Positions 52,824-60,395 of a stretch of 60,395 nucleotides of DNA are shown one piece after another; positions within the stretch are counted from its first letter, which is position 1, and each line of letters starts with the position of its first letter. The notes beneath the pieces are model-generated. The model worked only from the letters and a program-made list of their open reading frames with translations, was not told where the DNA came from and did no database searches. Source of the DNA: Methanosaeta sp. PtaB.Bin039 (GTDB taxonomy: Archaea; Halobacteriota; Methanosarcinia; Methanotrichales; Methanotrichaceae); assembly GCA_002067795.1 (NCBI GenBank), contig MVQI01000053.1, positions 1 to 60,395 on the forward strand, read 5' to 3'. The position numbers were made by a program, and so were the translations under genes.

Positions 52824-54299
52824 ATGATTGAATTTAGAACAAAAAACGGAAACATGTATGCATGGGACAATGAAGTAGGACTCTTCATTCCATTCTCGCA
52901 TGCAATGAGGGGAGTTCTGAACAAAATCTCTAACCATAATCCCCCATCAAGAGAAGAGGTTATCTGGCAATTGAAGAATGAATTTCCAGAAGAAGACGTT
53001 GAATTCTGCTATGATTGGCTAAATAAATGGAATAGAATAAAATTAAAAAAGCCAAACTACCCAGAGATTCACGATCCAGATAAAGGGGATATTGAGAAAT
53101 ATTTGTTGAAACGTGGCTTCACACAACTCCTATTGGGTGTGACTGAAGACTGCAATCTTCGATGTAAATATTGCATATATTCAGACTTCTACAAACATTC
53201 CCGCGGGTATTCAGAAAAATATATGAATTTCTTTACCGCAAAAAAGGCGATAGATAATTACTTTTCGTTGCTAGAGATGGGAAAAAGATTCAATCCACTT
53301 AGGAGGCCAACAATTGGCTTTTATGGAGGCGAACCGTTATTAAATTTCAAGTTAATTGAAAAATGTGTTAATTATATTGAACAAAATTACTATAAAACTA
53401 TGTTCGTAATGACCACGAATGGATGTTTATTGGACGAGGAGAAAGCAAAATGGCTTATGAAGCACGATTTCATGATAATCGTCAGCTTGGATGGACCTGA
53501 ACAAGAGCATAATAGAAATAGGATTTATGCAAATGGGAGAGGAACGTTCAAGGACATCATGAAGAATATCAGGCCAATTATGAAGGCCGATTACAAGAAG
53601 ATATACTCGTTGCCGGTTTATGATTGGAGAACCGATATTTTAAAGCAAGAAGAATTCTTCAATTTAAAAGACATACCTCAAACAATGGCCGTTTCTCAAG
53701 TTAGCGATTATGCGGGATCTGAGTATTATGATCAGTTCACTGAAGAGGATCGTGTAGCTCATTTTAGCAAGATAGAGGAGGGAAAAATTCAATACTACCA
53801 GAATTTGGATCACCATAGATTTAAGGAAAAGAATACGCCATTTGATGCATTATTTGGAACCGCGCCTGGAAACGAGCTTTTTGGGAGCATATCTATTTTC
53901 CATTCTGATCCGATAAGGCCGTTCACCAGCGCATGCATTCCCGGGACAAAGATATTCGTAGATGTTGACGGGATATATCATTTATGCGAAAGAGTTCCAT
54001 ATTCATTCCCAATTGGGAATGTCGATGAAGGATTAAATTTGGATAAAATAATTAAATTAATAATCAACTATAATAAAGCTATGAATAAATGCGAAGAATG
54101 CAAAGTTAGCAGAAAATGCAATTTTTGCTACCAAATGTTTATGACTGATTGTACAATATCCAATTCGTCAGAAGTTTGTAATGAGATCGAAACTCTGAGG
54201 AAGAACTCGTTCTCCAGTGCGTTTTCAATAGCTGAAAAATTCCCGGATTTTATCGAAAATAGCAATCCGAGGCATATGAATATAAAAAAATATAGGTGA
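52824..54299 (+). CDS. Radical SAM/SPASM peptide maturase 1
   Basis: A 491-residue enzyme. The N-terminal 95 residues form a domain like that of QhpD/CcpM-type maturases (a possible peptide-recognition part, including FRTKNGNMYAWDNEVGLFIPFS). The SAM cluster is C110xxxC114xxC117 (DCNLRCKYC), followed by FYGGEPLLNF and TTNGCLL. The C-terminal SPASM region holds ACIPGTKIFVDVDGIYHLCERV, CEECKVSRKCNFCYQMFMTDC and EVCNE for two auxiliary clusters. GGTGGT at 52811-52816 selects ATG 52824; a GTG at 52809 is less likely. Low GC, as in the whole operon. Such enzymes form Cys-derived thioether links in peptides; the substrate is inferred to be the 52472 peptide. Confidence 0.85.
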   Translation: MIEFRTKNGNMYAWDNEVGLFIPFSHAMRGVLNKISNHNPPSREEVIWQLKNEFPEEDVEFCYDWLNKWNRIKLKKPNYPEIHDPDKGDIEKYLLKRGFTQLLLGVTEDCNLRCKYCIYSDFYKHSRGYSEKYMNFFTAKKAIDNYFSLLEMGKRFNPLRRPTIGFYGGEPLLNFKLIEKCVNYIEQNYYKTMFVMTTNGCLLDEEKAKWLMKHDFMIIVSLDGPEQEHNRNRIYANGRGTFKDIMKNIRPIMKADYKKIYSLPVYDWRTDILKQEEFFNLKDIPQTMAVSQVSDYAGSEYYDQFTEEDRVAHFSKIEEGKIQYYQNLDHHRFKEKNTPFDALFGTAPGNELFGSISIFHSDPIRPFTSACIPGTKIFVDVDGIYHLCERVPYSFPIGNVDEGLNLDKIIKLIINYNKAMNKCEECKVSRKCNFCYQMFMTDCTISNSSEVCNEIETLRKNSFSSAFSIAEKFPDFIENSNPRHMNIKKYR

Positions 54300-54304
54300 T
54301 TCTA

Positions 54305-55450
54305 ATGTATTTTAGATTGAATCCAGAATGTTATTTAATAAAAGGGAGAAAATTAGGCGCAATCTTCGACTTAATAGATGGAACGACATATGCTTTGGAT
54401 CATGGAGAGACCGAATTAATAAATAATTGTGAGAATAATATTCAGATAGACAAAGATAACGATACGCTAAAAGAGCTTAAATGTATTCGATTGGGGAATT
54501 TTTATGACAATAAAATATATGTACCAAAGCTGAAAGTCGGCTCTCCTTTTGTCAAAGATGACCCGCTTGTTCCACTCTATCCACCAGAGATTCATAGAGC
54601 TTTTCTGGAAATAAACAATTCATGTGATAGAGAATGCTGGTATTGCGGATATCACGGAGTTAAGAGGAGCCTAGGATGCATGGGATGCAATAAATGGGAG
54701 AATAACGACGAGCCTTTAGGTATTGAGCGTTGGAGAGAAGCCATCAACGAGTTGGAAGACTTGGATTGTCGTGAAATCATTATTACAGGCGGAGATCTGG
54801 CGCTGGCTTGGGATAAGACCGTAGAGATTTTGAACCATGCTGTTGGGAGATTTAGACAGATATATCTGATAATGCATCAAGAGAGCCTATCCTCTGAAAA
54901 AATGGATCACCTGGAAGATAAGGCAACATTGATAGTTCAAACAGAGAGACCGGATTCCACCAAATCAAATCACCTGAGATACTTGGTAGTGGTTAAATCA
55001 AATGAACATAAATCAAAAATAAAAGAGGACAATACAATTTACGATTATATTATTGCAGAAGAGAATTCAATCTCAAAAGAACATCCGCTTACGTCTAAGA
55101 AGAAGCTATCTGGTGTTAATATGTTTAAATTTTTAAGTCATGTTGAATATCATCCCTGCTTAGGCCATTCTTTGACGATCTGCAACAATGGAGATGTCAC
55201 TCCATGTCCCATGATGAGGAATCATTGCTTCGGCAATATAAGAGATAAGCCGCTGTATTCCATATTTGAAGATAGCTGGGAGAGGATAAACCAGTTTTGG
55301 AAATTGAATTTGGATAGGATTGAGAAGTGCACAGGCTGCGAGTTCAGATACTCTTGCTCAGATTGCAGGGCTTTGGAAGAGAGACTGACCGGTAAGATAG
55401 ACGGCAAGGCTCTCTGCAACTACAACCCAAGAGAAGGAATATGGACATGA
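54305..55450 (+). CDS. Radical SAM/SPASM peptide maturase 2
   Basis: A 381-residue radical SAM protein distinct from maturase 1. The SAM cluster is C107xxxC111xxC114 (SCDRECWYC), followed by CMGC at 125-128. The usual GGEP is GGDL (ITGGDLALAW). The C-terminal SPASM has CLGHSLTICNNGDVTPCPMMRNHCFGN, CTGCEFRYSCSDCRALEE and CNYNPREGIW, wording seen in peptide-maturase SPASM domains. The first 90 residues, hydrophobic beta type with MYFRLNPECYLIKGRKLGAIFDLIDGTTYAL, resemble a substrate-binding domain. AGGTGA overlaps the upstream stop, so the two are coupled. It may make a second modification or act in series. Confidence 0.85.
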   Translation: MYFRLNPECYLIKGRKLGAIFDLIDGTTYALDHGETELINNCENNIQIDKDNDTLKELKCIRLGNFYDNKIYVPKLKVGSPFVKDDPLVPLYPPEIHRAFLEINNSCDRECWYCGYHGVKRSLGCMGCNKWENNDEPLGIERWREAINELEDLDCREIIITGGDLALAWDKTVEILNHAVGRFRQIYLIMHQESLSSEKMDHLEDKATLIVQTERPDSTKSNHLRYLVVVKSNEHKSKIKEDNTIYDYIIAEENSISKEHPLTSKKKLSGVNMFKFLSHVEYHPCLGHSLTICNNGDVTPCPMMRNHCFGNIRDKPLYSIFEDSWERINQFWKLNLDRIEKCTGCEFRYSCSDCRALEERLTGKIDGKALCNYNPREGIWT

Positions 55451-57075
55451 TCGACTATGGCGCCAAGATTTTCTTTAAGAGATTTATTAGACCTCGTGCA
55501 GTCACCATAGGAATTTTGGCTGCCCTGAGCTTTGTGGGTGCCTCCTTCTCATTCATAATACCGCTATTTACAAAATCCCTGGTAGATGACGTCTTTCTAG
55601 GCGGAAGAAGTGAGTTGTTTTACCGCATCTTGGTAGGAACCGCATGTTTATACATTGTATCGGCACTTTCATCATATTTCTCCAGCTTAAAGAAGAGGGA
55701 ACTGGATCTCTTGTTATTCAATGATGTTGCAAGAGAGGCTTTTAATTCAATTCAACTCGCAGAAATAAAGAAGACTCAGGAAATAAAAATAGGGGATATG
55801 ATAAGCCGCATCATGACCAATACTAGATCGGCCATATCGATGTTCACGTTTATACTTCCTGAATTTGCGGTCATCATTGTACGCATAATAGTCCCCCTCG
55901 TTATAATGTTCCTGCTGCACTTTTGGCTCACCTGGGCCATAGTTATACCTTCCATGCTCTTCATAATTCCAACCCTCTTCTTTGGGAGAAGGCTTGAGAT
56001 AACACAAAAAGCATCTTTGGTCAAGAATGCGTCCGTGCATTCATTTTTAAAGGAGGCCCTCTCTATGATGCCGCTGATAAAGGCCTTTGGACTTGAAAGG
56101 TGGTCAGACAACAAATTTAATGAAAGAATGAGGGATTACTATGATGCATCCATCGACCACTCAAGGAATTCATCTCTGAATGGCTCGATAAACTCCCTGA
56201 TGTACGGGGTGCCCGTGATTCTCCTAATCCTTTTTGGCGGTCCGATGGTTATTCAGGATTCTTTGAGCATAGGGACATTTGCGGCATTCATGAGCTATGT
56301 AGCCCTGGTCTTCGGCCCGATGGCGCAATTGGCCTATCTATGGTCATATTACAAGATCTCATCCCCAGCACTGGATAGGGTCAACGAGCTATTTCAGCTA
56401 GAGCAAGAGAAGGTGGGCGAAGAGCATCTGGTCTTAAGTAATGGAGTGATCACCTTTAATGATATATGGTTCTCCTATGATAATAGACCAATTCTTAAAG
56501 GATTTAATGCTACATTTACAAAAGGATTGAACTACGTGATTGGAGATAATGGTGCTGGGAAATCTACCATATTGAAACTGCTCTGCTCTCTTTACTCGTC
56601 GGACAAAGGAAGAATTATCATTGATGGCCATGACTTATCAAATGTGAAGACGGAAGATATAAGGAGAAATGTATCAATGATATTCTCGAACCCCTACATT
56701 TTTGACGGTTCAATCTATGAGAATATCCATATCGGAGACCTCTCCGCATCTAGAGAGGAGGTAATTCGAGCTGCTGAGAAAGTGAAAGCGCATGAGTTTA
56801 TTATGAAATTGCCAAATGGGTATGAGACCCAGGTCGGAGAGAGTGGGCTCAAGCTATCAAGTGGCGAAAGGCAAAAAATTGCCCTAGCCAGAGGCATATT
56901 GAAGGACTCTGCCATAATTCTTCTGGATGAGGTTACGAAGTCAGTTGATATTGACTCGAGAAAGGCTATCCATGAAGCTATAGGGCATATGAAGGATGAT
57001 AAGACAATTTTGATCATTACTCATGACCCAAAAGAAATCGCCTATGGCAGCAATATAATCCATTTAAGACAATGA
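55441..57075 (+). CDS. ABC exporter (fused membrane and ATPase domains), peptide type
   Basis: A 544-residue half-transporter. The N-terminal part has six hydrophobic segments (about 18-300) with no cysteine peptidase domain. The ATPase (about 330-544) carries GDNGAGKST (Walker A), FSNPYIFDGSIYENI, the signature LSSGERQKIALARG, IILLDEVTKSVD (Walker B) and ITHD. The D-loop SVD replaces the usual SALD. It overlaps maturase 2 by 10 bases. As a homodimer it most likely exports the modified peptide; since the peptidase domain is absent, another protease must cut the leader. Confidence 0.9.
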   Translation: MDMIDYGAKIFFKRFIRPRAVTIGILAALSFVGASFSFIIPLFTKSLVDDVFLGGRSELFYRILVGTACLYIVSALSSYFSSLKKRELDLLLFNDVAREAFNSIQLAEIKKTQEIKIGDMISRIMTNTRSAISMFTFILPEFAVIIVRIIVPLVIMFLLHFWLTWAIVIPSMLFIIPTLFFGRRLEITQKASLVKNASVHSFLKEALSMMPLIKAFGLERWSDNKFNERMRDYYDASIDHSRNSSLNGSINSLMYGVPVILLILFGGPMVIQDSLSIGTFAAFMSYVALVFGPMAQLAYLWSYYKISSPALDRVNELFQLEQEKVGEEHLVLSNGVITFNDIWFSYDNRPILKGFNATFTKGLNYVIGDNGAGKSTILKLLCSLYSSDKGRIIIDGHDLSNVKTEDIRRNVSMIFSNPYIFDGSIYENIHIGDLSASREEVIRAAEKVKAHEFIMKLPNGYETQVGESGLKLSSGERQKIALARGILKDSAIILLDEVTKSVDIDSRKAIHEAIGHMKDDKTILIITHDPKEIAYGSNIIHLRQ

Positions 57076-57152
57076 GGTGCACAATAGCATTAAGTATTAA
57101 TAATATTAGTATGAAGCTTATTTTGTTTGATTTGTTGTGAGTGTGGATTGAA

Positions 57153-60100
57153 ATGATAGAGACAAAAATGATGACAAGTAACGTAACAAGAGAGCATATC
57201 GCCATCCTAGCATTACTCCTATTGTTCGCCATCCCGTTGGGTTCAGCATATAATGGCAATCAATATATATACAAATCATATAGGGGGCTTGAGTACCTGG
57301 GAGTGTACGATGCCTGGGACATAGGCTACACCGGCAAGGGTGTCAATGTAGCTGTGATAGACGAAAGCATAGATTTTGCCACCCCGGATTTGATTGGGAC
57401 CCAAGCTCGTGTCTCGAATAAGAGCTCTCCTTACTACGGCTGGCCTATAGTGATAGATACGTATTCTCTCAAACTCTATCAACAAAATAGAGACCATCCA
57501 CAGAATTCAATTGGCAATTGGTATCAATACGCAGACACCAAATCCACCGACGTTGGGTGGTGCATTGTAACAGGGTCAAGCAAGAGCGGCGTATATCATA
57601 TCGGAGATCACCCGGATAGCCGTCTATCTGATTTCTATGGTCAACCGGTAAAGGTCCTTGTAGCAGACGAGGAACGCCCCGGAGATTACGATACAGTCTA
57701 TGTGGATCTCAATTGCAATCACGACTTCAGAGACGATAAGCCATGTCGAAGAGGAGACGAGATCTCCTACTGGGACAGGGATGAAGACGGCTATCCAGAC
57801 GAGTCTGGGGGAATGGTATACTTCATTGCAGACGGCAAGACGCCTCTGCCGCTATCAAGACTTCTATATGACAAAGAAGCAAAGTTGCCAGGAAATGGAG
57901 AGCTTGTGGCATTCCATTATGCTACTGACTGTCATGGAACCGCGTGCGCCTCGATAATCGCGGCTCAAGGAAGGAACGTGCTGGGGATAGCCAAAGATGC
58001 GAGAGTTGTATCTGTAAAAAATATTCCCGGAGAGAACCAACATATTTTGGGTTTGCTTGCCTCGCTAGGCTATGATGGGATTGCAGATACCGGAGATGAG
58101 GCAAGCGTCTTGAGCGTTAGCAGCATGAATTCACAGATCCCTAACAAAGGGTCTGATGAGGTATCAGCCTTCTTCGAATATATAACCACCGTCATCTCTC
58201 CCAACACAACTATCGTCTATGCAAATGGAAACGACGGATCAGGGTATAGCACCTGTACCTCCCCGTCCGGCAAACATGTGATCAATGTAGGAGCAAGCTA
58301 CAACCTGTGGGTGAGCGGATCGACGTATCGAGATGATATAATCGCGTTCTCCTCACGCGGCCCCAACGCATTGGGGCAGCTCAAGCCTAATGTAATTGCT
58401 CCAGCAGAATCTATTCCAAAATCGTTGTCCTTGCTTAGAACTCTTGACGGCAGATCTGCCTGGAATGGATTTGGTGGCGGCACCAGTAGTGCTACTCCTC
58501 ATGTTGCTGCCGTCGTTGCTCTGATATACCAAGCTTATAAAGAGAAGAACGGCGTATTTCCCACATCTGAGAAAGCTAGAGATATTCTGATGTCCTCATC
58601 CACCGATATAGGCGAGGAGGTATTCGCTCAAGGATCTGGCATAATTAACGCCAAGCGAGCAGTGGAGATGGCTTCCGGCAATTATGGAGTTTTGGCCGAG
58701 CCTGCTTTGCTGGTCACAGATCCAGTCAAGGCAGGATCGGTCCTACAGTTCAATCTGACACTCACGGATTACTCCCATAAGCAAATCGAGATCGAGCCGC
58801 AGATATTGATCAATGAAAAGATCAACAAGGTTACACTTGAAACCTCAAATGAAAACCTGACATTCCAATTGCCCAACGATATTCTGGACTGCGATCTGCT
58901 CACCCTCTGCTCATACTACCCCAGACAAATAAGAAGCACCAGGTTATTAGATTTCGAGGGATATGATCTATGTCTGTACAACTGGAAAGACGAAAATCAT
59001 GATCTAGTTTTACAGGAAGACGAGCTTGAGATCATTGCCGGGACATTTGAGAAATGGGGTCTTGGGATCACTTCAGAGGCCAGGATGTCGCATCCAAAAG
59101 AGAGAACTGACGATGGAATTGTAGCCAGGCTGATGAAAAGAGGCGAAATACAAAGCGACATAGTAACTGTTGTAATTGAGACTTATAACTGGAAGCCATG
59201 GGATATAGTGGTATTCAATGATGGTGGCCGTGTGAATATCTCAATACCAACACCTAACGCCACCGGGATATATCAGGGAAAGCTGCAAGTGAAATCTGAT
59301 GGCCAAAAGCAAAGCATTCCGATCTCCTTTATGACCTACGGAGACGACCAGATCCGAATTAATGATACCCAAGACAGATACAAAAACGGTAAAATGTATG
59401 GAAGGTTTGAGGGCGACTGCGTTTCTGGATGGGATACCAGGTCTTATGCCGTGCACCATGATGGTGATGATCTGGCAACAATTGAGGTGGCCTGGGACGA
59501 CCCCAATTCGGATATCGATGTATTCATGTATGGAGAAGGAGAGTTCAACTCGTCTGATTTCTGGAAGTATCCGGCAAGACCGCCGGTAGGTCTTCCCGCA
59601 TTGAAGATCTGGAAAGAGAACGGGCATAGCAGAAGGATGGTTGGATTTGCGGCAGTTGTTCGTGGCGATAAACAGATCGGCGGAAGCTACAGGACGTTTT
59701 ATACCTCCACCGGACAAAACAAGGAGATTATCACCTCTGAGATGACCGATGGACTTAATCTGATCGTCCTCGAAAAAGTGATAGATGGTGGAAACAAGTA
59801 CGGAGAGAATGTAACAATAAATCTAAGCTATACACAATCCCAAAATCTGACCCTCCAGGCAAGATCTGGCGAGATCATGGATATGCCTGAAGGAATCGAT
59901 GGCATAACGGGCTTTTCTCAAGGAGTGGAAGTCCAGGGTGAGGATTACCCTAAGGAGTTCCAGGCTGATAAGGATGACGTGATACTGATACAATCCGAAG
60001 AGAATCCTTACTGGCCCATGATAGTATTTGATTCCGATAACAATGGTAGCATGGAGTGGGATGGGCTTGGATTGAAAGATCTCGAGTCTGATGAAGACAG

Positions 60101-60395
60101 AATTGCAAATCCGGATGCCGACGAGCTGATATTCTCCGAGTACAGGCCAGTGATGAGGGCATATCCCAGCATGGATATGGTGAAGATCGCTGAACGCGGG
60201 ACCTATTTCCTCTTGAACTTCGGCAAATGCTACAGGTTCTATCATCTCAAAGCGACCGACCAGAGAGCGACAGGAGAGTCGATGAAGATCAAAGCACCAG
60301 AGCAGTCCGGGTCCTATCTGGGCATTGCTGAGAAGGACGGAATCCTGATCCCGGTTACAGTAAAGCTGCTGGTTGAGCCTGGAGATCCTGTATCC
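57153..60395 (+). CDS. Secreted subtilisin-like (S8) protease, 3' end beyond window
   Basis: The frame is open for 1081 codons to the window edge, so the C-terminus is missing. A signal peptide (IAILALLLLFAIPLGSA, about 16-32) leads to the S8 catalytic domain: D70 in GVNVAVIDESID, H261 in CHGTACASIIAA, S445 in GTSSATPHVAA and the oxyanion Asn in YANGNDG. About 190 residues separate D70 and H261, with an acidic Ca-binding-like insert (DLNCNHDFRDD, DRDEDGYPDESGG). Residues after about 500 form beta-rich domains. It lies 77 bases after the exporter. A leader-cleaving role is suggested by the operon and the export-only transporter, but a general surface protease is possible. Alternative starts are ATG 57168 and 57171. 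Confidence 0.85.
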   Translation, partial: MIETKMMTSNVTREHIAILALLLLFAIPLGSAYNGNQYIYKSYRGLEYLGVYDAWDIGYTGKGVNVAVIDESIDFATPDLIGTQARVSNKSSPYYGWPIVIDTYSLKLYQQNRDHPQNSIGNWYQYADTKSTDVGWCIVTGSSKSGVYHIGDHPDSRLSDFYGQPVKVLVADEERPGDYDTVYVDLNCNHDFRDDKPCRRGDEISYWDRDEDGYPDESGGMVYFIADGKTPLPLSRLLYDKEAKLPGNGELVAFHYATDCHGTACASIIAAQGRNVLGIAKDARVVSVKNIPGENQHILGLLASLGYDGIADTGDEASVLSVSSMNSQIPNKGSDEVSAFFEYITTVISPNTTIVYANGNDGSGYSTCTSPSGKHVINVGASYNLWVSGSTYRDDIIAFSSRGPNALGQLKPNVIAPAESIPKSLSLLRTLDGRSAWNGFGGGTSSATPHVAAVVALIYQAYKEKNGVFPTSEKARDILMSSSTDIGEEVFAQGSGIINAKRAVEMASGNYGVLAEPALLVTDPVKAGSVLQFNLTLTDYSHKQIEIEPQILINEKINKVTLETSNENLTFQLPNDILDCDLLTLCSYYPRQIRSTRLLDFEGYDLCLYNWKDENHDLVLQEDELEIIAGTFEKWGLGITSEARMSHPKERTDDGIVARLMKRGEIQSDIVTVVIETYNWKPWDIVVFNDGGRVNISIPTPNATGIYQGKLQVKSDGQKQSIPISFMTYGDDQIRINDTQDRYKNGKMYGRFEGDCVSGWDTRSYAVHHDGDDLATIEVAWDDPNSDIDVFMYGEGEFNSSDFWKYPARPPVGLPALKIWKENGHSRRMVGFAAVVRGDKQIGGSYRTFYTSTGQNKEIITSEMTDGLNLIVLEKVIDGGNKYGENVTINLSYTQSQNLTLQARSGEIMDMPEGIDGITGFSQGVEVQGEDYPKEFQADKDDVILIQSEENPYWPMIVFDSDNNGSMEWDGLGLKDLESDEDRIANPDADELIFSEYRPVMRAYPSMDMVKIAERGTYFLLNFGKCYRFYHLKATDQRATGESMKIKAPEQSGSYLGIAEKDGILIPVTVKLLVEPGDPVS

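Noticed and set aside
1-60395. CRISPR arrays and rRNA genes
   Set aside because: No regularly spaced direct repeats and no rRNA-like sequence were seen; only one tRNA was found.

Overview
The window looks like chromosomal DNA of a methanogenic archaeon of the Methanosarcinales, most likely a Methanothrix (Methanosaeta)-type organism. This rests on an S-layer protein with two Methanosarcina-type duplication domains, an archaeal glutamate synthase split into three genes, a stand-alone GMP synthase ATPase subunit, a candidate methanofuran-pathway ATP-grasp ligase, TATA-box promoters, and many secreted Asn-rich proteins. The genus is inference. Most of the window is GC-rich; about 51,300-57,150 is clearly AT-rich.

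Layout. 1-105: right end of an IS200/IS605-type element (TnpB tail and terminal hairpin). 185-13,500: a ZnuA-like binding protein, an alkylation-repair pair (MGMT and HhH-GPD glycosylase), thiC, a DOMON-ferritin-like lipoprotein, glycogen phosphorylase, a TIR/deoxyribosyltransferase-like protein, inositol-phosphate synthase, rlmH and an encapsulated-ferritin-like protein. 13,650-14,700: two paralogous zinc-ribbon proteins. 15,337-18,438: an overlapping operon of a tetraether-lipid-synthase-like radical SAM enzyme, a UbiA prenyltransferase and a GT2 glycosyltransferase. 18,670: tRNA-Ala(GGC). 18,800-23,560: LysE, BASS-like and SpoIIM membrane proteins, proS and an MfnD-like ligase. 23,909: a secreted protein built of exact 30-residue curlin-like repeats. 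27,071-29,402: guaAb, then hisA and a HisB that lacks half its metal ligands. 29,658-34,896: a GS-GOGAT nitrogen-assimilation block whose two promoters share elements at identical spacing. 35,300-48,940: cell-envelope genes (ABC exporter triad, S-layer protein), phenylacetate-CoA ligase, a zinc dehydrogenase, a TrpD-like protein and a lamin-tail protein. 49,198: PHP phosphoesterase.

The most interesting part is 50,748 to the end. Two paralogous coiled-coil/DNA-binding proteins precede an AT-rich operon: a 42-residue Cys-rich peptide gene (52,472-52,600) with palindromes beside its TATA box, a stem-loop, two different radical SAM/SPASM enzymes, a peptidase-less ABC exporter and a secreted subtilisin-like protease that runs off the window. 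I read it as a complete archaeal RiPP system (precursor, two maturases, exporter, protease), probably acquired horizontally and controlled by the adjacent DNA-binding proteins. The precursor and its chemistry are inference; the gene order, motifs and repeats are visible in the sequence.
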